From the NCBI GenBank assembly GCA_905221605.1, contig CAJNDS010002179.1, forward strand, positions 140,001 to 204,000: a stretch of 64,000 nucleotides of DNA, given 5' to 3'. Below, one piece after another: positions 31,967 through 44,700 of the stretch. A model generated the notes under the pieces. That model searched no databases. It worked only from the letters and a program-made list of their open reading frames with translations, and was not told the DNA's origin. The first letter of the stretch is position 1. Each line of letters opens with the position of its first letter. Origin of the DNA: Symbiodinium natans (taxonomy: Eukaryota > Sar > Dinophyceae > Suessiales > Symbiodiniaceae). Both the position numbers and the translations under genes were made by a program.

Positions 31967-32442
31967 GAACCCACAGTCGGGCCCTAAGAAGACGCCATGT
32001 CTCGCAGTGGAGCACTTTAGGGGTCAGATTTGGCTTAGCCCCCTTAGGGCCTTTGGGTGCTCGTGACTGTACGTCTCTGACCAACTTTTACAGTGTTACA
32101 GTACGTAACCCATGACATCTGCGGTTGCCAGTGGCGCGCGTCTGTGAGGGCAACGTCGCCGTCGCCCATCACGTCGTGACCCCGCCTGCAGCTGATAGCG
32201 TCGGGAGGCTTTACGAGATCTCCAACGCAATTTGAGCACCATGGTGAACCTTTGCTTCATAACTAAGGCTTGTGAGGTAGGACGCAGTTTTCTGTTGCGC
32301 AAGAAACCCACAGAACCCAGCCTGTCGTCCACGCAAAAGACCTTTGGAATGCAGGGGGTGAGATGGGACACTTTCTTTGGACTGCCATCTGTGTCGTGCC
32401 TCCAGTTGTGGAACCAAACTCAAAAGTTTAGAATGCTGCGCC

Positions 32443-35400
32443 TAAATAGGGCCTATGGCAGCAGGCAATGCTGCTCCTGGCAGGCTTGTTTTAACGAGCA
32501 TGGACTGACTTGTGAGGCAAGCATGCGCCAAAGGACGCTCAACAGAAACTCCAAACCCAGAGAGCCCAATACCCCTTAATGAAGGAATATATACCTTACG
32601 TCATATTAAGGATCCCTATATGATTTATGGCATGTTCCTTATTAGGGGTATTGGGCTCTTGGGGAACTCTAAATGTCGTTCGCCACCACGGCACGGTAAT
32701 GACGATGCCAATCGCAGCACAGGCCGCGCAGCACAAGAACACAAAAGACGTACCCATAGCCTGAGGAGTGGCGCTTGGGCCTGAAACTCTAAGTTGTTTT
32801 TCCCTTATATGCCCTTTATACACCTTATACAAATTAAGGGCCCATACATCACAACCCTTTACAGGAGGTTGGGTACCATATTATGGGCCCATGAAACTAC
32901 CCTTAGAGAAGCCCTAAACCCTAAACCCCAAACCCCAAACCCTGAACCCTAAACCCTGGCCCTAAACCCCATCGAGGGCTTTGGGGTATCGCTCCTTAAA
33001 GCAGACGAGCGCTGAATTCTGGAGCAACACCCATATACCTTGAGAAGTCTTTGGTCTATGCCTCAGCGTTAAGCTCCCGGGGGCTCTTAGGTTTCGGGTT
33101 TAGGGTTTGGGGTTTGGGGTTTGGGGTTTAGGGTTTAGGGTTTAGGGTTTAGGGCTTTCAGTAGATATCGAGATGAAGGTACAGGGGATTTGTGTCCAGT
33201 CTGCAATCTCGGGAGTGCCCTAAACAGACTTATAACCAACTTAAAAGCCCCTAAAGTGTACCAATCTGGTCATAACTGGGATATAAGTACAGTTAGTATT
33301 GGGGTAACAGGTGCCTGGAACCTCCAAGTAAACCCTCAACTCTCGACCCGAAGCCTGCAGTGAAAGCCACTTGGGATCGAAGAACCCAAAAAAACTCAAA
33401 CACTTGGACCACAGAAACGCAAGGGTTCGGATCCCCAGTTGTTGAGGCACCTACAAATGGGGGAAGCAAGGCCACCTGGGACATCTACTATAGGGGCCTG
33501 AATAATTAGAATAGGCTTTTTTTTTGGGAGGGGGGGGCGAGGTATTAGTATAATTATACAGCGAGCATAAGGGAATACTATTAGCAATTCTTCCGATTCT
33601 TATAGTGGAAGGTACCGTTGCCAAAGAGCCCCAATGATCGGCTTGAACATGGAGGATCCGACGACAGCGCCCAGTTTGCCACTGGCGGCACAAAAGCCAT
33701 TGAGAGTGGATCTCACCTCGACTTTGGGATCACTCCAGGGAGCTCTAAGCCTAGGGTTTAGGGTTCAGGGTTGTAGGGTTCTAGGGTTTTAGGGTTCTAG
33801 GGTTCTAGGGTTTAGGGTTTAGGGAGACCCCCGACCTGGCTCAGGAGGTCCCAAACCCAAGAGTGCCACACTAGGGGGTCCAAGGCACAACCTCTGGGGG
33901 GGGGGTTCAGGCCTGTCGGATGTTTATTTTTTTGGGGGGGAATTTAGATACCAATCAGCTGCGAGGGGGCAGAGGGCTACTCTGAGCTGATACCACCGTA
34001 AGCCGAAGGCCGCGAACCCTACAGCCACCAAGCCACCTCAGTGGGGAAGGACTCCGAAGGCAAGATGAAGGTCGTGCTGTTGGGGCCGAAGTTGCTGAAG
34101 AAGTACCTTCGTCTCAAGGAGTCGTGGTAGGGGGGGTTGGGGGAAGCTTTGCATCCTGCGGGATGGCTTCGGGGCCCAAGACTGCTTACCTCCAAAACCC
34201 CATGGAACCTGTTCCGATTGCAGGCAGAGGGGCGTGAGCCCGTACACGAACAACAGTGTTACAGGATACTCCTTGGATGGTCAGCACAGCAACGCCCAGC
34301 TTTGCCTCCTTTGAACAAGGGGCGGTTGACCTTACTCCTACTTTGGAGTAGACCCTGGAAAAAAGCATGGACTTTTGAGGTATAAGTAGCTATGATATTA
34401 ACCCAGAGACCCAGTTACGGTGGCCTGGAAGATCGAGCCAAGAGTCTTCCATTTCTTCCATCCAGATTGCCAGGCTTCCGTATAACCTGGTCAACGCTCC
34501 GGGTACTTCTCGGAGGAGAACCCCCCCCCCCCCACCACAAAAAAAAGGCCAGACTGGACAATCTTGTTTAGCGACAGAAGGCAAGAACAGGACGGCCAGG
34601 AAACGGAATGAGTGGGGAATGAACCCTAAACCTGTTTGCAACTGGACTCCTTGCTGCTAGGATGCAAACCCTACAAAAACCCGAAATTCAGGACCCGGGC
34701 TCTTCTCGACTCCGACTGGCCCCGTGAGACCAGAAAAATCGGAAACCCTCACGGGGTAGGGTTCATAGGCATGCCATGGATCTCGTGGGCCTGGGCATGA
34801 ACCCACAACTTCATGTTGCACAAGATGCTGGGCAAAGTTGGGAAGTAGACCCCTCTCTGAGTTAAGCCTCGGGTCTAGGGTTTAAGGTTTAGGGCCTCTT
34901 CTCCCTGGTTCTGAGTAGCAATGAGGGTACCCTTTGCCCCCTATTTCTGGTCGTGCGTCGTGCGTTTATTCCCCCCCCCCCCCCCCGCCCCAATGGTATC
35001 CCAATGGTGTACCGTCTCTCCCCTACACCCTCAAAATTGAACCCTTGCGCCCGGATGCAAAAAAGCCCTAAACCCTAAACGGGGGGAGGGGGGGGGGCAA
35101 CCATATAAACCCTTGAAGGGATGGCATCCGAGAGGGTACCTCATTCCCCCAACTCACTACCAAGAACGAGCAAGTGTTAAGAAGCATGGGGCTGCGGGCT
35201 GCCCCCTGCCCCGCGTTCTGCTTAGCCTCCTCCCTGAACCCTTGATATTGCCTCGGGAAACCCTCAACCCTAAACCCCAAACCCCAAACCATCCTAAGCA
35301 GACCTACGAAGGCATCAACCCGGAGAGACCAAGACCCCTTAATGAAGGGCTAGACCTGGCCGTTATGTAGGGATCCTTAATATGAACTAAGCTATACTCC

Positions 35401-35669
35401 TTGATGAAGGGATCTTGGGCAAACCCTACATCCCAAAACCCAAAGCCCCAAATACCCTAAACCCTAAACCCTAAACCCTAAACCCTAAGCCCTGTAGCTG
35501 TCGGGTCCCAGGGGCAAGGCCATGAAGGCGAAGCCTTGCAGCTGAATGTTCTTGCGGCCCCATCGGTCCATGAGCCAGACCGACCTCAACTCTGGAGGCG
35601 GTGTAGGATATCTGGTTTAGGGTTTATATATATATATATATGTATATACATTTATTTAAACTTTATATA

Positions 35670-35722
<53 letters not shown>

Positions 35723-38700
35723 GTTTTTTGTTGTTGCCACCCGCCTAGCTGATGCATCACATAGGGTTTAGGGTTTAAGGGTTCAGGGTTTGGGGGTTAG
35801 GGCTTGCAGGCGGATTGTTTTATTGCCACCCGCCAAGCAAACCACACCACAGGCGGTTTTTTTGTGGCACCCGCATAGCTGGACGAACCACTCTGCAGGG
35901 ATTCTTACCAGGTACATGCTCAACAGAAAAGACAAACAGCAGAGCAGAGCGCATTTTCCGTTCTTGCATCCGGGTATCAAGTATGAAAACCCCGGCAAAA
36001 CGAAGAAACACTCTGCTTACTTGCAGCCCACCCCTCATAGGAACGTCGCAGCATGGCTCTCACGAGGCACATGATGTTCAACGAGAACAGCAGAGTGTAT
36101 GGTGTCCAGTCATCCACTCATCGTATCACACTGCCAGGCAGGCGGTTTAGGGTTTAGGGTTCGGATGTGTTTCCAGAACATCATCAGGTTCGGCATACTT
36201 GTCAAACCCGATTTGGGATGCATTGGACTCCACTTTCGCGGCTCCAAAGTAGGAGAATGCAGGCAGGCGGCATGTAGTACCCGGGAAGGCCTATCAGAGC
36301 CAGCACGGTCATCTGCCAGCAGAGATTTTTCTGCCTGAGCGGACCCTCACTTTCTCGCGCGACACTCATGTGGCCACGACTTTGTCTGTATAGTCCAAGC
36401 CCTCATGGCCTATATGCCGCGTTCTGTACACAAAATGCATTAATACGAGGTAGAATGCCATGGTCTCCATCATGCCATGCGAGTCAAGGAATTTTCTTGG
36501 TCAAAACACATCTGCGTGCAAAGCTCGGCCCCAACCACCGAAACGACTAAGGGGCCTATAGGAGTCCTGCTCCTGAAGCCTAGAACGCCCTCAACCTACA
36601 GGGGAGTTTGCGAATTCTAGGAAGTACCTTACTGGGGTCCTTAGAAGGCAATCCCTGCTATTTGGGGAGTTTGTATTCGGAGTCCCCCTTATTTTCGTAG
36701 GCGCGCAGATCACCCTTTTTGAACCCAGGCTCTGCACCAAATACCCTTTTTGCAACTGGGCTTGAGGACTAGCCAGATCACCAAATACCCTACACCCGAA
36801 ACCCCCAATTACCCTAAACCCTAAACCCCAAATCACCCTAAACCCTAAACCGTAAACCCTACAAACCTTAAACCCTAAACCCATCTGGTTCAGTTGGGCC
36901 GCAAGGTTGGGCCGACGACTGGGACTGGCCCATCGACTTCGAAGACGTCGCGCAAAACCGTCGGAGAAAACCTTAGAGGCTTTAGGGTTTAGGGTTCAGG
37001 TTTAAGGGTTAAGGGTTGAGGGTTCAGGTTTTAAGGCTTAGGGTTCAGGGTTTTACTCGGCGCTGTCTCCAACATCTGAGGGTAAGGGTTTGTTACCACC
37101 TGCCTAGCAGCCTCGAAGGGTTTGGGGCTTGGGGTTTGGGGTCTGGGGCCATAGTACAAGTAGGTACAGGGGAAGTCATAGCTCTGTAAAACATAGAGCT
37201 CAGACTTCTTTTCCATGAGCCCGGCTCGCAGAGATATGCACCTGCGCAAGGCCTTCCTGGGCCGCCGCTCCATGGGGGGGGGGGCGAGTGGGGGGGGTTT
37301 TGGGATGGCGGGGGGTTCCGAAATATCAAGGGTTTTGGATTCTCATCCCGGTGTAGGGTCCGGGCTTAGGGTTTGGGATGCACTTTTTGCGGGTTCCTGT
37401 ACTGAGGATGACAGTATTTTGGGGTAAGGTAGGGTACACGTAGCCTTCTTCTGGGAAATGCCCATTTGGCGCTGTCGTGGCTCCGTCTGCTTTTCGCCAA
37501 GCGACAGCGTGTTCCCGTAGAAGGTGATGTCGAACAGGAACCTGGCTTGCCGCAACCATAAACCCTAAACCCTAAACCCTAAACCCCAAACCCTAAACCA
37601 TCCCATCTCATGCAACGTCCACAGTAAATCTCACACAATTAGTCCGCTCCTACCACGTAAGCCGGTCGACCTCCCAAAAGGTGTTGAGCCAGCCTGACAG
37701 CCCTTTGACCAAACAAAACCTCAAAAGCTGAAGCCCTAAACCCTAAACCCTAAACCCTTTTTGCAACTGGGACTTGGTGAGACCCCAAACCCTAAACCCT
37801 AAACCCTAAACCCTAAACCCTAAACCCTAAACCCTAAACCCTAAACCCTAAACCCCCAAAAGCCCTTTCCCAGTGTCCACACAAAGCAGAGGAGCCAGCC
37901 GCCAGCACAGCCCACGATGTTGCGCCAGTAGCGACGGTTTCGGAGCGCCTCTGAGGCTCTTGCGGATGGGGTTTAGGGTTTAGGGTTTAGGGTTTAGGGT
38001 TTAGGGTTTAGGGTTTAGGGTTTCTGCAAGCACTCTCTGCGGCGGGGGTTTAGGGTTACGGTTTAGGGTTTAGGGCTTGAGGTTCCTGAAGTTCCTGGGG
38101 GTTTGATGGCGTTCGGGATGATCTCCATGGGGCTTTCGGGCCGTTGAGGAGGGAGGGCTTGAACATCTTTGAGGCCTCCCTCCCGAAACACCAAATAACT
38201 TAAGGTTTAGGGTTTAGGGTTTAGGGTTTAGGGGAAAGGCTAACCTTTGGGATTATAAGGGGAATATAAAAAAAAAGGTTACTCTACTGCTAAGACAAAG
38301 GTGTGTTTACATTCTAGGGTCCCTAAGGGAGGGGGTATCATGGGGGGCAGGTACCTAGAAATCCTTAGGTTAGGGAGTAGTGGGGAGTTCGGGCACCTTG
38401 GGTTACATACCCCCGTTGAGCCCCTCCTTCCTCAAGGACCCGATAAGTACCGGCTTTATTGGCGGACGCAGGGGTTTGCAGGGAAAGGACAAAACCGTAG
38501 CTCCGAGAGTCAGCACCGAAAAGAGAGAGGCATGATGGCAAAAAACTAAAATGCAGGTAGTCTCCACACATGAACCCCAGAAATTCCTAGCCAGGTCCTA
38601 AACCTCAACTACTCTAAACATCTTGCCCCTAAACCCTAACCCCCGGCTGCAACCCTGAACCGTAATACCTACAGACCCCGAGAGGCCTGCCAAAGCCCGG

Positions 38701-41700
38701 GTGTGAACGACGCAGTCGCATCCTTCACAAAGCTACGCGAGCCGGAATTCTGGCGCTTTAGGGCGGGTTCGAGAGTCTCGGCCAAGAGGGTTTGTTTGGG
38801 GCTTCGAGGGGTTAGGGTTTTGGGGTTTAGGATTGAGGGGAAGTTGCGGAGGGTACCTGCCAGGGTAGCAGCTTACAGTTGAAGGAAATATTCACCACCT
38901 AAAGGAAAGTCTAAAAGAAAAACAACATACCCCTTGGGCATACCCCTTAAAAGAAACTGGCGGGTGTGGCAAATGCGTGCCTATTTTCTCCTTGAAAGGT
39001 TAAAGGGGTATGGGTTTGGGGTATGTTGAACTAGTCTTAGAGATATGGAGTCTCGGCGAACACCTAAGGAATCCCTTCAGATAAAAATCAAGTAGACCTG
39101 ACAGGTTCATACTATTTATGATGACAGTTTCCACTTTACAGGCTTGCTTTAGCAGATCCTGGTTGCTAAAACAGACAACCCCCAAAACCCCAAACCCTAA
39201 ACCCTTGCTGCAACAGGCTTCGCACTTCGCCTGGGTAGGACAGAGCCCTAACTGACCTAAACCCTAAACCCTAAACCCTAAACCCTAAACCCTAAACCCT
39301 AAACCCTAAACCCTAAACCCTAAACCCTAAACCTAAACCCTAAACCCTGCGTGTCCTCGGGGGACGCTACCGACCTCGGCTCGGATCGGCTCGACGACTG
39401 GAAGGGCATCAGCAAAAGTCCTCAAGTTTGTTTTTTGCCACCGTTGGGCTGCTAGGGGTTTTCATTTAGGGTTCCCCTAAACCCTAAACCCCAAACCCCT
39501 AAACCCTGAACCCTAAACCCTAACTCTCTTGCACTCGCTCACGCAGGCAAGGATTCGGTCCGGGTGCCGGCTGTGATCAGGGTTTAGGGCTAGGGCTTAG
39601 GGTTTAGGATTTAGGCGTTAAGGGTGTAGAGGCTTCTGGGTTGTAGGGTTTTTTAGGGTTTGGCGGTTTAAGGGTTTGACAAGCCAAGGCAGGCAGTTGT
39701 AGCTCCAGAGGCTTTTGACAGGTTTGCTGGTGCAGGGCTTAGGGTTCATAGTTCATAAGATGTTACTTTAGATATTCAGAGTCGAACGTCCAGATGGCCA
39801 CTCAACCCTCGAAGCAAAAAACAGCGGACCCGAACGATCATGAAACGCATCCGAAACCAGAAAAACCCTAAACCCTAAGCCCTAAGCCCTAAGCCCTAAA
39901 CCCTAAACCCTAAACCCTAACCCTAAACCCTAAACCCCAAACCCCAAACCCCAAACCCCAAACCTAGCTACATGGACCGGGAGGCTGTTCAGGCGTTTCC
40001 TTGGACCCCCGTCTTAGCCCTAGACTACCCCAAACTGGCCTAAACCCTACGAGCCCTAAACTTGGAATGTTGACCCTTATTAGAATTTAGGGTTTAGGGT
40101 TTCGGGTTTGGCAACAGAGTAGGATACTAAAATCCCTATTAAGGACTGTTAGTATAAGGGGGAACATCGCAACCCTGAACCCTGCAAACGGGTTTTGGGT
40201 TTCGGGGGGTGGTTGGCAACAGTGGCTCGGTGCCCATGAGGTTGAGTGAAGAAGGGAGCGCGGAGAAGGGGCTGCTTCTCTTCGCCCTCCAAAAGTAAAC
40301 ATAGCCCCTGCAACTCAGGGCTCACAGTTTCAGGGTACACCTTAAACTTTTTTTTGGTAAATTACAGGATGCGACTGTCTGTGGATTAATCTTAGTAGGG
40401 AATAAACTAGACGGGTATTTCTGTGACAACTGTGTTCGTTCACCAAACTCACCAACAAAGCCCATAAAAAGCCCCCAACGGCCGAAATGGACCCCCTAAA
40501 CCCTAAACCCTAAACCCTAAACCCTAAACCCTAAACCCTAAACCCTAAACCCTAAACCCTAAACCCTAAACCCTAAACCCCTTGGAGTGGGCATCCTATT
40601 TGGAATGCTTCTTTTGACCACCCGCCTGGCAGCTCACCAGGCTTTGGGGTTATAAGTTTAGGTTCCTGGGGTTGCGCACACAACTGCCCTTTTTCAACCT
40701 GGAAGCTGCTTCATGCCCAATGCCTTTTTTTAGGGTATAGGGTTTACTGAGTTGTGTTTTAAACCAATTGAAAACTATCTATATGACTAGGTTCCCTTAT
40801 AAGGAAAGAAGGGAACCTAACATTATCCCAAAGCACAACCCAGTTTAGGGTTTAGGGCTAGGGTTTAGGGTTTAGGGTTTAGGGTTTAGGGTTTAGGGTT
40901 TGGGGTTTGGGGTTTAGGGTTTAGGGTTTAGGGCTACAAACCCTAAACCCCAAAGCAGGATCCCCATAGTCCTGGGAGCGCTCCCAGGCCGAGGATTAGC
41001 CGCCAAGTGATCCCTGCAGGTTGTTTTTGGGTTTAGGGTTTAGGGTTTAGGGTTTAGGGATGTTTTTTTGGGTAGGGGGGTGGCGGGGGGGGGGGGGGGG
41101 GGGGGGGGGGTTATGGTTTAGAGTTCAGGGTTTAGGGTAGGGTGGGGGGGGGGGGGGGGGGGGGGGGGGATGAAGTAAGGGTTTACCTGTGTAGGTTGTT
41201 TAGGGCTTTGGGTTTTTTTTGGGGTTTTTTGGGGTTTCAGGGTTCAGGGTTAGAGGTTTAGGGATGTTCCCCCTCTATACCAACAGTCCTTACTAGGGAT
41301 TATAGTACCCCCTATTATGATCTCTACTAAGGACTGTTCGTATGAGGGGTAACATCCCAAGTTTAGGGGTTTAAGGGTTTAGGGTGAACCCTAAACCCTA
41401 AGCCCTAAACCCCTAAACCCTCGCACTCGGAGAAGCCAGCCCCGGTGACCATGCTCGCTGACACGAAGCGGCTTCCACTCTCACACTCGCACGAAACAAT
41501 CAAGGCAAAGGTAGACACCACGCAGATTAGGGTTTAGGGTTTGGGGTTTGGGCTGTGGGGTTTGGGGTTTGGGGTACCCCTAAACCCTAAACCTGCTTGA
41601 AACAGGAGCCCTCAACAGGAGATATTGACAGCTGTTGGCCGCCTGGCATGTGCTGGTGGCTGCCCACCCGGTCATCATAAGTGCCTCAATTCGGAGCCAG

Positions 41701-44700
41701 ATTTTAGGGTTTAGGGTTTGGGGTTTAGGGCTCCTGTGACCCCAAGAATCCCAAGAAACCGAACCTGACTCCAAATCCGAAAGCCCCGCTTAGTAGAGCT
41801 TCTCTCGGTTTGTAGTGCGGCCACAGCTCCAAAAGTGTAGACGAGGGCCATGCCCACGATGGGTACGAGAAGCTGACCTTACAAGCGGGGCTCCTTTTAC
41901 TAACAGTCCTTAAGCGGGATTATAGTACCCCCTATTTGAATCCCTACCGAACGGCCTCCCCTAGACACTCAGCCTCTGACCCAAGGACCCCATGCATCAA
42001 CCCTAAACCCTAAACCCCAAACCCTAAACCCCTAAACCCCTAAACCCCTAAACCCCTAAACCCCTAAACCCCTAAACCCCTAAACCCCTAAAAACTAAAC
42101 CCCTAAACCCCTCAACCCCTCAACCCTCTCTCTCCCTCCTAAACCCTAAACCCCTAACCCCTAAACCCTAAACCCGAAACCCTGAACCCGCTCTCTCCCT
42201 CCTAAACCCTAAACCCCTAAACCCCTAAATCCTAACCCCTAAACCCGAAACCCTGAACCCAAGGTTTAGCCGCTCCATGTTGACTTCAGCAGCCTTACGG
42301 GGTGGTGGCTTCCCGGGCTTCAGCGACTCCATGAACTGCGCCTCTTCACCAGAGTCGCTCTTGAGGGACCATATAAGGTATCTCCCTAAACCCTAAACCC
42401 TAGAGCCTAAACCCGAAACCCTTTTCTGTTCCCCCCCACCCCCCACAGTATATCCCTCCTAAGAATATCTGAGAAGTAAGAAACCCAAGTTGGAGCCCGG
42501 CCTAAACTTTGCAACCCGAGGCATTGTTCCAAGATGTTGTCAAAGGTTCAGGGTTTAGGGTTTAGGGTTTAGGGTTTGTGAACTTTTGCCTATTGACGTT
42601 TTGATATAAGGTTCAGATGTTCGACGGTGCGCCTTGTTGCGGCCTGCGCACCCTAACCCCTAAACCCCAAACCCCAAACCCTACTTCCTAAACCCCAAAC
42701 TTTAATAGACAATCCCAGGGGCCGACGCCCTGCATGGAGAACACCAAAGCCACGGAGCGTCCGCGGCTCCTTTGGGAGCCCAACCCCAGATGACCTCTAC
42801 CTCCCTAAGTGGGGTTCACAACCTGGGGTTTTAGGGTTCAGCGTTTAGGGCTTAAACATGTTTTTTACAGCATTATCTTGCTTAGTACTTGCTGCTCATG
42901 ATAATATCTCTATCGTAGTTGGTATGCATGGTGACGTGACCTACTTGCTATTTCTGATAGTAATAAATCGCCTTTTGGTGTTCATGATCATAGGCTTCAT
43001 TATGTGTGATTGATGATGCCGTTTTGCATCTTTGATTCAATGCTAAAATGCATGCATAGTTGTTATTCGTGACAATAAGGTGTACTGTTTGTGTTTTATG
43101 GGAATGTTACATGGTGTGTCATGTGTGACTCAAAAAAGTGATGATGGGTTGTTCCTGCAACATGGTATGTCGTACTCGATATGCGCAAGGACAAGAATCA
43201 CAACGATTACGCTATATGACGTGCTCATCGAAAACATATGTGCATACGTCCATATAACATATGATCTTAGAAAAAGCAATGTCGCAGTTGTCATTTCGAG
43301 GAGTCGTGTATGAACTTTTACCCAGACCCCTGCAACGATCCGAACCCCCAAATAGTACCCCATACTACTATTGGGTCATACTTAGGAACCCTTACGGGAT
43401 CTACTTTTTTGGATCCTCCCAAGGGTCTGGGTATGAGAAAATCCCTGCTTACTAGACAGACTCTTTGGCCCAGGGCTGCTCCGGATGGCCAGGTATGCGC
43501 AAGCACCCTGCGTGGCCGACATAGCGCTACACATCCTTGCCCACCTTAAACCCAAAACCCAACCCTACTAAACCCTACTAAACCCTACTAAACCCTAAAC
43601 CCTAAACCCTGCAAGGCACGCTGTGGCGCGCGGCACTGCGTCGGGTACGTCAGTGCACGCTAAAGAGGTGAGGATTTGGGGCCGGAATTTGAAGAGGAAG
43701 AGGTGAAACCAGGAGAGATGTCTAGACACAAGAGTAACCTAGGAACAAAACGGGTGCCCTATTTGGTTTAAGGGGCTTGTAGGGGAACCTTAACCCTGAA
43801 CAAAGAAGGGAATAAGGGGCCTACTCTGGGTCCTAGTTGGCAATGATCTAGGCTTTTGCACTGTTCGTTGCACCCTCATTGCTTCTGTGTTCTGTTCCCA
43901 ACTCTTTGACATTGCAAAACGCAGACATGTAAGGTAAAGGATGACATGTGCTAGAACACTATATGAGAATATGTAGTACTATAAATAATATATGTAATAC
44001 ATTATATAATGGTATAATGTAGTACAGTGTAATCATTTAATGCAATACAATATCATGATATGATGCAACACAGTATTATATTATACAATTCCTATGAGCT
44101 GCGATGCACCATCCCAACCTTGCAGCCGGTAACCAATCTGCAGCCAGAGAGTCTCTGCATCCGATCCTTCCGCTGCCACGGTGGCGGCCAGTGGGTACAC
44201 GCCTTTGGGCTTAGGGTTGAGGGTTTAAGTGGACTGAAGCTTCTCATGTGATGGTCATGACCGGTTGGAGGCGTGATCACAGGAACTTTCTAAATTCCCT
44301 TACGTCGATTCGTGTTCCGGGCGCCAGGCCGCCGACGCCCGCGCCAAGGATGAAACGGGCCACGCTCAGGAACACAAACACCTTGGGGGCAGGTTTAGGG
44401 CTTCCAGGGTTTATGGGTTGGTTCAAGGTTTCGACTACTGCAAAACACTGGGGTACCTAAAAACAACTAAATTTTGATGGCTTTATAAGCCTTATATAGG
44501 GTATAAATGGAAATACAAATAAAACATGTTCAAACCTGCATGTCTCTGCTACCAGTCCTTTTTGTCACAACCCATGATGTAACTGAAGGTGGGGGGACTG
44601 AGGAATATTGTAGTGGTCGAGCGACTTCTTGAGAGACCAGCTTGTTTCATGCACACCTTATCTTGGTCTGCTGCGAATCCTATGCAGCACAGGGTAATGC

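Larger units (their letters stand above)
29350..32440. other. Large telomere array and open blocks of uncertain strand
   Basis: 29385-29528 is open on minus (SEFFQVIASQLLASSQSD). 29531-29857 is the longest TTTAGGG array. 29987-30102 is IE-18, 30185-30292 IE-5. Blocks 30103-30183, 30299-30420, 30452-30575, 30624-30709 and 30838-30895 are open on both strands; the plus reading ends in TGA and uses a GTGAGG donor. 31369-31470 is IE-13, 31612-31749 a perfect tandem duplication, 31857-31966 IE-4. 32096-32440 has overlapping ORFs on both strands. Confidence 0.35.

Noticed and set aside
32232-32579. 115-codon plus-strand ORF
   Set aside because: Runs into an IE-4 introner and overlaps the terminal exon of the transporter on the other strand.
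43261-43720. Plus-strand gene starting at an ATG beside an AT-rich region
   Set aside because: Lies inside the transporter span; the minus strand of 43457-43550 is equally open and plausible as a loop exon. Left unannotated.
44096-44212. Plus-strand exon
   Set aside because: The minus strand encodes the transporter signature YPLAATVAAEG in the correct order after TM4.
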